Made by a program: the position numbers and the translations under genes
Notes under the pieces: model-generated
The model's database searches: none
The model's input: only the letters and a program-made list of their open reading frames with translations
What the model was told of the DNA's origin: nothing
Assembly: GCF_003024385.1 (NCBI RefSeq)
Contig: NZ_PVZN01000006.1
Coordinates: forward strand, 1-64,000
From: Pseudomonas sp. BBP2017
GTDB lineage: Bacteria; Pseudomonadota; Gammaproteobacteria; Pseudomonadales; Pseudomonadaceae
DNA: 64,000 nt
Direction: 5' to 3'
Shown: piece by piece, positions 33,551 to 43,010 of the stretch
How the letters are laid out: the number at the start of each line of letters is the position of its first letter
Position numbering within the stretch: the first letter of the stretch is position 1

Positions 33551-34168
33551 TCAGTGCAGCCCTTGGATGTAGCTGGACAGCGCTTCGATGTCCTTGTTGC
33601 TCAGCTTGGCGGCAATGGTACGCATGGTCGAGGCATCGCCATCATTGGTGCGGTTGCCTTCGCGGAAGTCGGTCAGTTGCTTGGCCACATACTGCGAATG
33701 CTGGCCACCCAGGTGCGGGAAGCCGGCCAGGGCCAGACCTGCGCCGTTCGGCGAGTGGCAACCGGTGCAGGCCGGCAGGCCTTTCTCGATTTCACCACCG
33801 TTGAACAGGGCGCGGCCGCGCTCGACCAGCTTAGGATCAGCAGCACCGACGCTGCCTTTCTGGCTGGCGAAGTAGGCGGCGATGTCAGCCATGTCCTGAT
33901 CGTTGAAGGCAGCGAGCATGCCGGTCATTTCCAGCACGGTGCGCTTGCCCGACTTGATGTCGTGCAATTGTTTTTCCAGGTACTTCTCACCCTGGCCTGC
34001 AAGTTTCGGGAAGTTCGGCGCCAGGCTGTTGCCGTCCGGATTGTGACACGCGCCACATACAGCAGTTTTGGCCTGACCAGCAGCGGCATCCCCTTTGACA
34101 GGCTCTGCGGCATTGGCTGCACCGGTGACGCCCAAGGTCAACAGCAGACTCACGAGTAGTTTGTTCAT
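33551..34168 (-). CDS. cc4: Diheme cytochrome c4
   Basis: The 205-residue protein has a signal peptide (TLGVTGAANA) and two tandem class I cytochrome c domains, each with one CxxCH heme site: CGACH (about residue 38) and CTGCH (about 136). Axial Met residues follow in each. It is a periplasmic electron carrier to terminal oxidases. It lies next to a monoheme cytochrome gene and is closed by an intrinsic terminator. Confidence 0.93.
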   Translation of the reverse strand: MNKLLVSLLLTLGVTGAANAAEPVKGDAAAGQAKTAVCGACHNPDGNSLAPNFPKLAGQGEKYLEKQLHDIKSGKRTVLEMTGMLAAFNDQDMADIAAYFASQKGSVGAADPKLVERGRALFNGGEIEKGLPACTGCHSPNGAGLALAGFPHLGGQHSQYVAKQLTDFREGNRTNDGDASTMRTIAAKLSNKDIEALSSYIQGLH

Positions 34169-34201
34169 CAGCTAATCCAACTACGGCTAAGGGTGAAAGA
34201 G

Positions 34202-34504
34202 TTATGTATCGGGACTCCGGCTCATCCACTGGATGATCGCCTGGTAGTCCTCGGCACTGCAGTCCATGCACAATCCACGCGGCGGCATAGCCTTGAAACC
34301 CTGTGTGACATGCTTCACCAGCGTCTCCATCCCCTGCGCCAGCCGTGGCTCCCATGCTGCCCGGTCACCCGGTTGCGGTGCCTGCGGCAGCTGTCCGGCA
34401 TGGCAAGCGGCACATGCTCGCTTGTACACTGCCTGGGGATCCTGTGTAGCCTGAGCGCTGAACAACGGTATCAAGACACCTGCAGCAAGCAGCCATTTCG
34501 TCAT
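34202..34504 (-). CDS. Small cytochrome c (c5 type)
   Basis: The 100-residue protein has a signal peptide (LLAAGVLIPLFSAQA) and one heme site CAACH near residue 32, with Met in FKAMPPRG as likely axial ligand. The extra CMDC pair near the C-terminus matches the c5 subfamily. It is 33 bp upstream of cytochrome c4, so the two are probably co-transcribed. Confidence 0.88.
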   Translation of the reverse strand: MTKWLLAAGVLIPLFSAQATQDPQAVYKRACAACHAGQLPQAPQPGDRAAWEPRLAQGMETLVKHVTQGFKAMPPRGLCMDCSAEDYQAIIQWMSRSPDT

Positions 34505-34696
34505 ACGAACGACCTTTCAGGGTTGGGGGTTGCACTGCGTTCTACTGCGCTAGCTTGAATCAACCGCCCCCGTGCACATCCTCCTACGCCGGGATAATGC
34601 GCACACAAAAACTGGGGCATTATATACTCCCGTTACTGAAACGGAAACGACACCGCTTGCCGAGACCCCCTCGCGCAACGCCCAACCGGATAAACC

Positions 34697-35329
34697 ATGC
34701 AAGTCAAAAACCCCATCCTCGGTCTCTGCCAACAGGCCAAATTCGCCCTCAGCGCAGCCAAGGTCGACCAGTGCCCGGACGACCAAGGCTATGAAGTGGC
34801 CTTCGCCGGCCGCTCCAACGCCGGCAAGTCCAGCGCCCTGAATACCCTGACCCACGCCAGCCTGGCCCGCACCTCGAAAACCCCGGGGCGCACCCAGCTG
34901 TTGAATTTCTTCAGTCTGGACGATGAACGGCGTTTGGTCGACTTGCCGGGCTACGGTTATGCAAAAGTGCCGATTCCGCTCAAGCAGCACTGGCAGAAGC
35001 ACCTGGAGGCCTATCTGGGCAGCCGCGAGTGCCTCAAGGGCCTGATCCTGATGATGGACGTGCGCCATCCGATGACCGACTTCGACAAGATGATGCTCGA
35101 CTGGTCCCAGGCCGCCGGCATGCCGATGCACATCCTGCTGACCAAGGCCGACAAACTGACCTTCGGTGCAGCCAAGAACACCCTGCTCAAAGTGCAGTCG
35201 GAAATCCGCAAGGGTTGGGGCGATACGGTGACCATCCAGCTGTTCTCGGCGCCCAAGCGCCAGGGTCTGGAAGAAGCCTACGGGGTGTTGGCAAACTGGA
35301 TGGAGCTGGCGGACAAGCCCACAGAATAA
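34697..35329 (+). CDS. engB: Ribosome biogenesis GTP-binding protein EngB/YihA/YsxC
   Basis: The 210-residue GTPase assists 50S ribosome assembly. G motifs are intact: GRSNAGKSS (residues 38-46), [10 protein letters not shown] (G3) and TKADKL (G4). Its position beside polA, with the sRNA locus between, is conserved from E. coli to Pseudomonas. Confidence 0.95.
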   Translation: MQVKNPILGLCQQAKFALSAAKVDQCPDDQGYEVAFAGRSNAGKSSALNTLTHASLARTSKTPGRTQLLNFFSLDDERRLVDLPGYGYAKVPIPLKQHWQKHLEAYLGSRECLKGLILMMDVRHPMTDFDKMMLDWSQAAGMPMHILLTKADKLTFGAAKNTLLKVQSEIRKGWGDTVTIQLFSAPKRQGLEEAYGVLANWMELADKPTE

Positions 35330-35352
35330 GGGCTGCCCGGCAAACACCGGGC

Positions 35353-35484
35353 AAAAAAAACCCCGGACTTCGTATGGGGAGGGGGAAGTTCGGGGTTCAA
35401 GTTCCGGACCGCTAGGGCGGGGTCCAGATATCTGCCAACACTTAACACAACATAGGAGCATCGAAGGGCTTCACCAGCCATTCA
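35353..35484 (-). ncRNA. ersA: Small RNA ErsA (Spot 42-position sRNA)
   Basis: The polA-engB intergenic region encodes the envelope-stress sRNA ErsA in P. aeruginosa. Here the minus strand shows an AlgU-type promoter (35490-35517), a transcript of about 130 nt and a strong terminator: AAGTTCGGGGTT (35386-35397) facing AACCCCGGACTT (35359-35370) with one mismatch, then eight U (35360-35353). The terminator loop reads CCCCCTCCCC on the minus strand, an exposed C-rich segment suited to base-pairing with Shine-Dalgarno regions. Length and location agree with ErsA; the exact 5' end is estimated from the promoter. Confidence 0.75.
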
Positions 35485-35489
35485 GTTAC

Positions 35490-35517
35490 TCTGAGTCGTG
35501 GTTCACCGGTTTAGTTC
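35490..35517 (-). promoter_or_regulatory. AlgU (sigma-22)-type promoter of ersA
   Basis: On the minus strand GAACTA (35517-35512), a 17-bp spacer and TCAGA (35494-35490) resemble the AlgU/RpoE consensus GAACTT-N16/17-TCTGA. Confidence 0.6.
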
Positions 35518-35580
35518 CGAAGGTTTAAAAACTATTTGCGATAGGGCATGAATTTTTTACTACCGCTGCCACTGACCGTC

Positions 35581-35610
35581 AAAAAGCCGCGACGATATGC
35601 CGCAGCTTTT
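35581..35610 (-). terminator. Intrinsic terminator after polA
   Basis: Minus-strand AAAAGCTGCGGC (35610-35599) pairs with GTCGCGGCTTTT (35593-35582) through a 12-bp stem with two G-T pairs, 5-base loop, ending in a T-run. It lies 20 bp past the polA stop and separates polA from ersA. Confidence 0.88.
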
Positions 35611-35630
35611 CTCCGCATTTGGCCGCATTT

Positions 35631-38393
35631 TTAATGCGCTTCGTCCCAGTTTGCCCCCACACCAACCTCAACCAGCAGCGGTACATCGAGTGCTGCGGCA
35701 TTGCTCATGTATGGACGAATCTGTTCACGCACCTGCTCAACCAAGTCCTCGCGTACCTCTAACACCAGTTCATCGTGCACCTGCAGGATCACCCGGGCGT
35801 CCAGGCCCGAATCGGTCAGCCAGTTATCCACAGCCACCATGGCGCGTTTGATGATGTCTGCCGCCGTGCCTTGCATCGGCGCGTTGATCGCCGTGCGTTC
35901 CGCACCTTTGCGCAAGGCCGGGTTCTTCGCGTTGATCTCTGGCAGGTACAGGCGACGACCGAACAGGGTTTCGACAAAACCTTGTTCGGCGGCTTGTGCC
36001 CGGGTGCGCTCCATGTACGCCAGTACCCCGGGATATCGGGCGAAATAGCGATCGATGTAGGCCTGCGACTGCTTGCGGTCGACGCCGATCTGCTTGGCCA
36101 GACCAAAGGCACTCATGCCATAGATCAGGCCGAAGTTGATCGCCTTGGCACTGCGCCGCTGGTCGATAGTGACATCGGCCAGGTCGACCCCGAACACCTC
36201 GGCCGCCGTTGCCCGGTGCACGTCCAGGTCGTTGCGGAAGGCGTGCAGCAGACCCTCGTCCTTGGCCAGGTGCGCCATGATCCGCAGTTCGATCTGCGAA
36301 TAGTCGGCCGCCAACAGCTTGTAGCCCGGAGCGGCGATGAAGGCCTGGCGGATCCGCCGGCCTTCGGCGGTACGGATCGGAATATTCTGCAGGTTCGGGT
36401 CACTGGACGACAAACGACCGGTGGCCGCCACCGCCTGCTGGTAGGAGGTGTGGATGCGCCCGGTGCGCGGGTTGATCTGCTCCGGCAAACGGTCGGTGTA
36501 GGTGCTTTTGAGCTTGCTCAGGGAGCGGTACTGCATCAGCACCTTGGGCAGCGGGAAGTCCATCTCGGCCAATTCGGCCAGCACCGCTTCGGCAGTTGAA
36601 GCCTGACCCTTGGCCGTCTTGCTGAGCACCGGCATGCCAAGCTTTTCGTAGAGGATCACCCCCAGTTGCTTGGGCGAGCCGAGGTTGAACTCCTCGCCGG
36701 CAATGTCGAAGGCCTCACGTTCCAGTTGCACCAGCTTCTCGCCCAGTTCGACACTCTGGATGCCGAGCAAGTTGGCATCGACCAGCGCGCCCTGGCGCTC
36801 GATCTTCGCCAGTACCGGCACCAGCGGCATCTCGATATCGGTCAACACGGGCAGCACGCTTGGGGTCTTGGCCAGCCTCTGTTGCAGCGCCTGGTGCAGG
36901 CGCAGGGTCACGTCGGCGTCTTCCGCGGCGTAGGGGCCGGCCTGCTCAAGGCTGATCTGGTCGAAGGTCAGCTGTTTGGCGCCTTTGCCAGCAATGTCGG
37001 TGAAACCGATGGTGGTGTGGTTCAGGTACTTGAGCGCCAGGCTGTCCATATCGTGACGGGTAGCCGTCGAGTCGAGCACATAGGACTCAAGCATGGTGTC
37101 ATAGGCCACGCCCTGCATCAGGATGCCGTTGGCGATATCACCGCCGACGGCGCAGTTGGCGAGGATGTTCATGTCGTACTTGGCGTTTTGCCCGACCTTG
37201 AGCTTTTTCGGGTCTTCGAGCAACGGTTTGAGCGCCAGCAGTACCGTGTCGCGGTCCAGTTGCTCAGGTGCGCCCATGTACGAGTGGGTCAACGGCACAT
37301 AAGCGGCTTCATGAGCCTGCACTGCGAACGACAGGCCAACCAGCTGTGCCTGTTGCGCATCCAGGCCGGTGGTCTCGGTGTCGAAGGCGAACAGTGGCGC
37401 TTTACACAGCTTTTCCAGCCAGACGTCGAAGCGGGCCTGATCGAGGATGGTTTCATATTTCGCCTCGACCGTTTCCTCAGGCGCCTCAACGACGATTTCC
37501 TGACCGGCCCGCTTGGCGTCGCGCTGTACCTCTTCGATCCAGCTCTTGAACTCCATCTCGGTGTACAGCTCAAGCAGCGCATCACGGTCCGGTTCGCCAC
37601 AGACCAAATCATCCACCTCAACCTCAAGCGGCACATCAATCTTGATGGTCGCCAGTTCATAGGAGAGGAAAGCCGCATCGCGGTGCTCTTCAAGCTTGGC
37701 TGGCAGGGTCTTGGCGCCACGGATGGCCAGGCCCGGAACCTTGTCGAGGTTCTCATACAGCTCGCGCAGGCCGCCTCCGATACCGGTGAGCAGGCCCATG
37801 GCGGTTTTTTCACCCACGCCAGGTACACCCGGTATGTTGTCGACCTTGTCACCCATCAGGGCGAGGAAATCGATAATGTGCTCAGGACCGACGCCGAATT
37901 TCTCGTGTACGCCAGGTACATCGAGGACAGTACCGGTCATGGTGTTGACCAGCGTAATGTGGCCATCGACCAACTGCGCCATGTCCTTGTCGCCAGTGGA
38001 GATGATCACCGGGCGACCGGCTGCGGCACTGCTGCGGGCCAGGGTACCGATCACATCGTCGGCTTCAACGCCCTCGACGCACAGCAGTGGATAACCCAAG
38101 GCGCGGACGCTGGCGTGCAGCGGCTCGACCTGCACCCGCAGGTCATCCGGCATGCTTGGACGATTGGCCTTGTATTCGGCGAACATTGCGTCGCGAAAGG
38201 TCCCGCCCTTGGCATCGAACACCACCGCGAACAAACTGTCCGGGTACTGCTTACGCAGGCTCTTGAGCATGTTCAGCACGCCTTTGACCGCACCGGTCGG
38301 CATGCCCTTGGAGGTGGTCAGCGGCGGCAGCGCATGAAAGGCGCGGTAGAGGTATGAGGAACCGTCCACCAGGACGAGGGGAGCTTGGCTCAT
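35631..38393 (-). CDS. polA: DNA polymerase I
   Basis: The 920-residue enzyme has the full three-domain layout: 5'-nuclease (1 to about 290; [15 protein letters not shown] at the start, GDKDMAQLV), 3'-5' exonuclease with FDTETTGLD (about 340) and [12 protein letters not shown], and the polymerase domain with [13 protein letters not shown] and the terminal HDELVLEV. Proofreading residues are intact. It fills gaps after primer removal and excision repair. Start ATG 38393 begins [11 protein letters not shown] after AAAGG; the frame is open four codons further. A 563-codon antisense frame is a codon-bias shadow. Confidence 0.96.
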   Translation of the reverse strand: MSQAPLVLVDGSSYLYRAFHALPPLTTSKGMPTGAVKGVLNMLKSLRKQYPDSLFAVVFDAKGGTFRDAMFAEYKANRPSMPDDLRVQVEPLHASVRALGYPLLCVEGVEADDVIGTLARSSAAAGRPVIISTGDKDMAQLVDGHITLVNTMTGTVLDVPGVHEKFGVGPEHIIDFLALMGDKVDNIPGVPGVGEKTAMGLLTGIGGGLRELYENLDKVPGLAIRGAKTLPAKLEEHRDAAFLSYELATIKIDVPLEVEVDDLVCGEPDRDALLELYTEMEFKSWIEEVQRDAKRAGQEIVVEAPEETVEAKYETILDQARFDVWLEKLCKAPLFAFDTETTGLDAQQAQLVGLSFAVQAHEAAYVPLTHSYMGAPEQLDRDTVLLALKPLLEDPKKLKVGQNAKYDMNILANCAVGGDIANGILMQGVAYDTMLESYVLDSTATRHDMDSLALKYLNHTTIGFTDIAGKGAKQLTFDQISLEQAGPYAAEDADVTLRLHQALQQRLAKTPSVLPVLTDIEMPLVPVLAKIERQGALVDANLLGIQSVELGEKLVQLEREAFDIAGEEFNLGSPKQLGVILYEKLGMPVLSKTAKGQASTAEAVLAELAEMDFPLPKVLMQYRSLSKLKSTYTDRLPEQINPRTGRIHTSYQQAVAATGRLSSSDPNLQNIPIRTAEGRRIRQAFIAAPGYKLLAADYSQIELRIMAHLAKDEGLLHAFRNDLDVHRATAAEVFGVDLADVTIDQRRSAKAINFGLIYGMSAFGLAKQIGVDRKQSQAYIDRYFARYPGVLAYMERTRAQAAEQGFVETLFGRRLYLPEINAKNPALRKGAERTAINAPMQGTAADIIKRAMVAVDNWLTDSGLDARVILQVHDELVLEVREDLVEQVREQIRPYMSNAAALDVPLLVEVGVGANWDEAH

Positions 38394-38467
38394 GAGCAGA
38401 ATCAACCTTTTCGACGGGCCCGGCGCTAGAATGTCCGGAACATTGACGACAAAGGGACAAGGTTATC

Positions 38468-38755
38468 ATGCGTGCACTAAATCGCCTGTTGCTGCTCAGC
38501 CTGTTGGCAGTCACTCCGGTCGTTACCCTGGCGGCGGAAGACGCGCCATCGGCTGATCCGGAAGTAACCATTCGCACGGAAGGCGACAAAACCATCCAGG
38601 AATACCGGCAAAATGGCTTCCTGTATGCAATCAAGGTCACCCCGAAAGGCGGCAAACCTTATTTCCTGGTACGCGCTGATGGCTCGGAAGGCAATTTCAT
38701 TCGCTCCGACCAACCAGACATGCTGATCCCGTCGTGGAAAATCTTCGAGTGGTAA
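38468..38755 (+). CDS. DUF2782 periplasmic protein
   Basis: The 95-residue protein has a signal peptide (LLLLSLLAVTPVVTLA) and a DUF2782 domain (IQEYRQNGFLYAIKVTPKGGKPYFLV). Function unknown; it sits between polA and thrB in many pseudomonads. AAGG lies 8 bp upstream of the ATG. Confidence 0.88.
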   Translation: MRALNRLLLLSLLAVTPVVTLAAEDAPSADPEVTIRTEGDKTIQEYRQNGFLYAIKVTPKGGKPYFLVRADGSEGNFIRSDQPDMLIPSWKIFEW

Positions 38756-38777
38756 GGCGTACCCTTTACATCAACCT

Positions 38778-38815
38778 GGCACTTCCCTGCTGAAGTGCCC
38801 GTATGGGCAATTTTT
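38778..38815 (+). promoter_or_regulatory. Hairpin pair directly before thrB
   Basis: GGCACTTC (38778-38785) pairs with GAAGTGCC (38792-38799). Overlapping it, GCCC (38797-38800) can pair with GGGC (38805-38808), followed by AATTTTT. The two structures exclude each other, as in attenuators, but the second stem is only 4 bp. The thrB start has no clear ribosome site after it. Confidence 0.3.
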
Positions 38816-38819
38816 GATC

Positions 38820-39770
38820 ATGTCAGTCTTCACCCCCCTGACCCGGCCTGAGCTGGAAACCTTTCTGGCGCCATACGGCCTGGGACGCCTGCGGGACTTC
38901 CAGGGCATTGCCGCCGGTACCGAGAACAGCAACTTCTTTGTCAGTCTGGAACAGGGAGAGTACGTGCTGACACTGGTCGAACGCGGGCCGATCCAGGACC
39001 TGCCGTTCTTCATCGAGCTGCTTGATGTACTGCACGAGGCTGACCTGCCGGTGCCTTACGCCTTGCGTGGCAATGACGGCGTGGCCCTGCGCGAACTGGC
39101 CGGCAAGCCGGCACTGCTGCAGCCGCGCCTGCCCGGCAAACACATCAAAGACGTCAACAATCAGCACTGCGTGCAGATCGGCGAGCTACTCGGCCACCTG
39201 CACCTGGCCACCCGCGACAAGGTCCTGGAGCGCAAGACCGACCGCGGCCTGGACTGGATGCTTGAGACCGGCGCCGAGCTGATGCCGCGCCTGAACGCCG
39301 AGCAACGCCAGTTGCTCCAGGCTTGCCTGGACGAGATCGCTGGCCACCACGCGCAAATCATGGCCCTGCCACGCGCCAACCTGCATGCCGACCTGTTCCG
39401 CGACAACGTGCTGTTCGAAGGCACCCACCTGACCGGTCTGATCGACTTCTACAACGCCTGCTCAGGGCCGATGCTCTATGATCTGGCGATCACCCTCAAT
39501 GACTGGTGTTGTGACGATGCCGGGCAGATCAATGGACCGCGTGCGCGGGCTTTGTTGGGCGCTTATGCGGCGTTGCGCCCGTTCACCTCGGCAGAGGCGC
39601 AGCTGTGGCCGGTAATGTTGCGCATTGCCTGTGTGCGCTTCTGGCTGTCGCGCTTGATCGCTGCCGAGTCGTTTGCCGGGATGGACGTACTGATTCACGA
39701 TCCGGCCGATTTCGAAGTGCGCCTGGCGGCGCGTCAGCAGGTGGAGATCGCCTTGCCGTTTGCTTTGTAA
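38820..39770 (+). CDS. thrB: Homoserine kinase (APH-fold type)
   Basis: The 316-residue protein phosphorylates homoserine with ATP in threonine synthesis. It belongs to the aminoglycoside-phosphotransferase-fold homoserine kinases of pseudomonads, not the GHMP family of E. coli ThrB. NLHADLFRDNVLFE (about residue 187) is the catalytic loop and GLIDFYNAC the following metal-binding Asp. The ATG at 38820 is chosen; an in-frame TTG two codons earlier is less likely. Confidence 0.92.
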   Translation: MSVFTPLTRPELETFLAPYGLGRLRDFQGIAAGTENSNFFVSLEQGEYVLTLVERGPIQDLPFFIELLDVLHEADLPVPYALRGNDGVALRELAGKPALLQPRLPGKHIKDVNNQHCVQIGELLGHLHLATRDKVLERKTDRGLDWMLETGAELMPRLNAEQRQLLQACLDEIAGHHAQIMALPRANLHADLFRDNVLFEGTHLTGLIDFYNACSGPMLYDLAITLNDWCCDDAGQINGPRARALLGAYAALRPFTSAEAQLWPVMLRIACVRFWLSRLIAAESFAGMDVLIHDPADFEVRLAARQQVEIALPFAL

Positions 39771-39774
39771 GCTA

Positions 39775-39851
39775 TCGCGGGGCAAGCCCGCTCCCACAGG
39801 TCAGGTGATCTCTGTGGGAGCGGCGGTGCGACGACTCGACTTGCCCCGCGA
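39775..39851. repeat. REP element pair downstream of thrB
   Basis: Left arm TCGCGGGGCAAGCCCGCTCC... (39775-39800) and an inverted right arm beginning CTGTGGGAGCGG (39812) and ending TTGCCCCGCGA (39841-39851), with a diverged middle. The left arm is the same sequence as the arm of the palindrome at 46454. Such REP sequences are dispersed in P. putida-group genomes and may block exonucleases at transcript ends. Confidence 0.8.
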
Positions 39852-39859
39852 AAAAAGCG

Positions 39860-40786
39860 CTAGAGCTTTTCCAGGCACCCCGCCAAATCATTCCCCAGCT
39901 TCTCCAGCAACTGCTCATAGCCCTGAGCACTGGCCGGCGCTGCCCCACCCAGTGCATCCAGCTCAGCCAGCGTCACCGGCAATCCAGCGGTCAGTGTCTC
40001 GGCCAGGCGCGGGCGCAATGGCGGCTCACTGAATACACAGGTCTTGCCCGCTTCCTGCAGGCGTTTGCGCATCGCTGCCACATGTTGAGCACCCGGTTGC
40101 ACTTCGGCCGCCACGCTGAACACCCCAGTGTGCTTGAGGCCATAAGCCGACTCGAAATAATCGAACGCCTCATGGAACACGAAGAACGGCTTGCCACTGA
40201 TAGCGCTCAGACGCTTTTTCAAGCGTGCATCCAGGGCATCCAGGCGTTCGCCAAAGACCCTAAGATTGCGCTGATAACGCGCCGCGTTGGCCGGATCGGC
40301 AGCACTGAGGTCAGCGGCCATCTTCGCCGCAATCACCCGGGCATTGACCGACGACAGCCACAAGTGGGCATCGAGACTGCCAGGACGGTGGTCGTGATCG
40401 TGATCGTCGCCCTCTTCATCATGCGAGTGGCTATCTTCGCCAAAATGGCGCAAGTGCAAGCCGGGCAGGTCCTGCACCGCCACACTGGGTTTGCTGCGGC
40501 CCTTGAGCACCCGTGGCAGGAAACCTTCCATGTCCGGGCCAATCCAGTACAGCAGCTCGACGTCAGCCACCCGCCGTACGTCGGAGGGACGCAGTGCGTA
40601 GTGATGCGGGGAAGCGCCCGGCGGCAGTAACACTTCAGGGCTGCCAACGCCGTCCTGAACCGCTGCGGCGATCTGTTGCAGGGGCTTGATGCTGGTCAGG
40701 ACACGGACCTCGGCCTGTGCCTGGGCCATCACCAAGGTGGTGATAAAAGCGACAAAAAGGGCAAAAAATCGGGACACGATGACCAC
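39860..40786 (-). CDS. znuA: Zinc ABC transporter substrate-binding protein
   Basis: The 308-residue periplasmic protein binds zinc for ZnuBC. It has a signal peptide (FFALFVAFITTLVMAQAQA), the ligand His in GASPHHYALRPSD (about 60), and a His/Asp-rich loop (HSHDEEGDDHDHDH, about 119-132), typical of ZnuA rather than manganese binders. Start is GTG 40786, or GTG 40777 three codons later. It is divergent from zur, with a candidate Zur site between. Confidence 0.93.
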   Translation of the reverse strand: MVIVSRFFALFVAFITTLVMAQAQAEVRVLTSIKPLQQIAAAVQDGVGSPEVLLPPGASPHHYALRPSDVRRVADVELLYWIGPDMEGFLPRVLKGRSKPSVAVQDLPGLHLRHFGEDSHSHDEEGDDHDHDHRPGSLDAHLWLSSVNARVIAAKMAADLSAADPANAARYQRNLRVFGERLDALDARLKKRLSAISGKPFFVFHEAFDYFESAYGLKHTGVFSVAAEVQPGAQHVAAMRKRLQEAGKTCVFSEPPLRPRLAETLTAGLPVTLAELDALGGAAPASAQGYEQLLEKLGNDLAGCLEKL

Positions 40787-40804
40787 TCAAAGGGGCAGGA
40801 ACAG

Positions 40805-40817
40805 GTAACATAATAAC
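40805..40817. promoter_or_regulatory. Candidate Zur operator
   Basis: GTAACATAATAAC is an imperfect palindrome resembling the GTTAT-N3-ATAAC core of Pseudomonas Zur boxes, midway between the divergent znuA and zur starts. One half-site deviates from consensus. Confidence 0.5.
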
Positions 40818-40843
40818 GTCTCTAATCAGAAGCGTCGCCGCTC

Positions 40844-41326
40844 ATGCCTAAAACCCCGCTGGCCAATCGTCCCCACGACCACTCCCATTGCGTCCACAGC
40901 GCCCTGGCCGAGGCCGATGTGCTGTGCGCACGCAAAGGCCTGCGCCTGACCGCCCTGCGCCGGCGTGTACTGGAGCTGGTGTGGCAGAGCCATAAACCGC
41001 TGGGTGCCTACGACATTCTGGCGGTACTGAGCGAGCAGGACGGCCGCCGGGCGGCGCCACCGACTGTGTACCGGGCCCTGGATTTTCTGCTGGAGAACAG
41101 CCTGGTGCACCGTATCGCCTCGCTCAACGCGTTCATCGGCTGCAGTCACCCCGAGCATGCCCACCAAGGGCAGTTCCTGATCTGCCGGGAGTGCCATGTG
41201 GCGCTCGAGCTGGAACAGACCAGCATCAGCAACGCCATTGTCGCCAGTGCCAAGGACGTCGGGTTCAGCGTCGAAGCGCAAACCGTCGAAGTGGTCGGTT
41301 TGTGCAGCAACTGCCGGAGTGCCTGA
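40844..41326 (+). CDS. zur: Zinc uptake regulator (Fur family)
   Basis: The 160-residue repressor has a winged-helix domain ([27 protein letters not shown]) and a dimerisation domain with zinc ligands: [15 protein letters not shown] (structural Cys pair) and C-terminal CSNC. The His/Cys spacing matches Zur. The ATG is preceded by little Shine-Dalgarno sequence. It overlaps znuC (TGATG), so regulator and transporter are made together and zur should be autoregulated. Confidence 0.93.
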   Translation: MPKTPLANRPHDHSHCVHSALAEADVLCARKGLRLTALRRRVLELVWQSHKPLGAYDILAVLSEQDGRRAAPPTVYRALDFLLENSLVHRIASLNAFIGCSHPEHAHQGQFLICRECHVALELEQTSISNAIVASAKDVGFSVEAQTVEVVGLCSNCRSA

Positions 41327-42105
41327 TGAGCAATGCGCTGATTCGCCTCGAACAGGTCGGCGTGGCTTTCTCCGGACAAGCCGTGCTCGACAGCATCGAT
41401 CTGGCCGTCGAACCCGGACAGATCGTCACCTTGATCGGCCCCAACGGCGCTGGCAAAACCACCTTGGTGCGCGCCGTGCTTGGCCTGCTCAAACCTCACA
41501 CCGGCAAGGTCTGGCGCAAGCCGCGCCTGCGCATCGGCTACATGCCGCAAAAGCTGCACGTGGATGCCACCTTGCCGCTGTCGGTCCTGCGCTTTCTGCG
41601 CCTGGTTCCGGGTGTCGACCGCGCCGCCGCCCTCAGCGCATTGAACGAAGTCGGTGCCGAACAGGTGATCGACAGCCCGATCCAGGGTATTTCCGGCGGT
41701 GAGATGCAACGGGTGCTGCTGGCCCGGGCGCTGCTGCGCGAGCCCGAGCTGCTGGTGCTGGATGAGCCGGTTCAAGGCGTCGATGTGGCCGGCCAGGCCG
41801 AGCTGTACAGCCTGATCACGCGCTTGCGTGACCGCCATGGCTGTGGCGTGCTGATGGTCTCCCATGACCTGCACCTGGTAATGAGCACCACCGACCAGGT
41901 GGTCTGCCTGAACCGCCATGTCTGCTGCTCCGGCCACCCGGAACAGGTCAGCGGCGATCCGGCCTTCGTCGAACTGTTCGGCAGCAATGCGCCAAGCCTG
42001 GCGATCTACCATCACCATCACGACCACGCCCACGACCTGCATGGTTCGGTGGTTGCCCCGGCCCAAGGCGGCCACGTACACGGAGAACACTGCAAGCATG
42101 GCTGA
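41326..42105 (+). CDS. znuC: Zinc ABC transporter ATPase
   Basis: The 259-residue ATPase has Walker [10 protein letters not shown] (about 38), signature [16 protein letters not shown], Walker [13 protein letters not shown] and H-loop VSHDLHLV. The C-terminal tail is His-rich ([12 protein letters not shown] and [10 protein letters not shown]), likely a zinc-sensing or buffering tail. Start ATG 41326 overlaps the zur stop; the upstream-open frame is a shadow. Confidence 0.95.
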   Translation: MSNALIRLEQVGVAFSGQAVLDSIDLAVEPGQIVTLIGPNGAGKTTLVRAVLGLLKPHTGKVWRKPRLRIGYMPQKLHVDATLPLSVLRFLRLVPGVDRAAALSALNEVGAEQVIDSPIQGISGGEMQRVLLARALLREPELLVLDEPVQGVDVAGQAELYSLITRLRDRHGCGVLMVSHDLHLVMSTTDQVVCLNRHVCCSGHPEQVSGDPAFVELFGSNAPSLAIYHHHHDHAHDLHGSVVAPAQGGHVHGEHCKHG

Positions 42106-42880
42106 TTTTCTGCTTTACGCCCTGCTCGCAGGTTTGGCCCTGGCCCTGGTCGCCGGCCCCTTGGGATCATTCGTGGTCTGGCGGCGCATGGCCTATTTCG
42201 GCGACACCCTTTCACATGCCGCACTGTTGGGCGTAGCCCTGGGCTTCGTGCTGGATATCAGCCCGGCGCTGGCGGTAACGGTCGGCTGTCTATTGCTGGC
42301 GATCCTGCTGGTCACCCTGCAGCAGCGCCAGCCACTGGCCTCCGACACCCTGCTGGGTATCCTCGCCCCGAGTACCCTGTCGCTCGGCCTGGTGGTATTG
42401 AGCTTCATGCACGATGTGCGCATTGACCTGATGGCTTACCTGTTCGGTGATCTACTGGCGATCAGCCCCGGTGACCTGGCCTGGATCCTTGGCGGCAGCG
42501 CCGCGGTGTTGCTGTTGCTGGTGGCGCTATGGCGCCCGTTGCTGGCGGTGACCGTACATGAGGAACTGGCGATGGTCGAAGGCCTGCCGGTGGCCGCGCT
42601 GCGTCTGGCGTTGATGCTGTTGATCGCGGTGGTGATTGCCGTGGCGATGAAGATCGTCGGCGTGCTGCTGATCACCTCGCTGCTGATCATCCCGGCCGCT
42701 GCGGCGCAACGTCATGCCCGCTCGCCCGAACAGATGGCCCTGGGCGCCAGCCTGCTGGGGGTTACCGCGGTGTGCGGGGGCCTGGCATTGTCGTGGTTCA
42801 AAGACACCCCGGCCGGCCCGTCGATCGTGGTCTGCGCTGCGGTGCTATTCTTGCTGAGCTTGGCCTTGCCCCGGCGCTGA
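42098..42880 (+). CDS. znuB: Zinc ABC transporter permease
   Basis: The 260-residue membrane protein has about eight helices of the ABC-3 family ([21 protein letters not shown] near residue 27 is the conserved loop). ATG 42098 overlaps the znuC stop by 8 bp. A terminator-like hairpin follows at 42883. Confidence 0.94.
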   Translation: MADFLLYALLAGLALALVAGPLGSFVVWRRMAYFGDTLSHAALLGVALGFVLDISPALAVTVGCLLLAILLVTLQQRQPLASDTLLGILAPSTLSLGLVVLSFMHDVRIDLMAYLFGDLLAISPGDLAWILGGSAAVLLLLVALWRPLLAVTVHEELAMVEGLPVAALRLALMLLIAVVIAVAMKIVGVLLITSLLIIPAAAAQRHARSPEQMALGASLLGVTAVCGGLALSWFKDTPAGPSIVVCAAVLFLLSLALPRR

Positions 42881-42882
42881 GC

Positions 42883-42915
42883 CGCAGGGTGCAGCCAAGG
42901 CGGTTGCACCCTGCG
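42883..42915 (+). terminator. Terminator-like hairpin after znuB
   Basis: CGCAGGGTGCA (42883-42893) and TGCACCCTGCG (42905-42915) form an 11-bp perfect stem right after the znuB stop. There is no T-run, so termination or mRNA end protection are both possible. Confidence 0.6.
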
Positions 42916-43010
42916 ACAGTTAAATCACGCAGGGCCCTGAAGATTTATTTTCGAGTCTGCGGACTGGGTGTAGACTTGCTCGCTTTTTGCGCAAATAGAG
43001 AGTCGCAGGA

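Noticed and set aside
35335..35352. GCCCGG/CCGGGC hairpin as engB terminator
   Set aside because: On the plus strand it is followed by A, not T; the nearby strong terminator belongs to the minus-strand sRNA.
36666..38357. 563-codon frame opposite polA
   Set aside because: Antisense shadow; polA is intact on the other strand.
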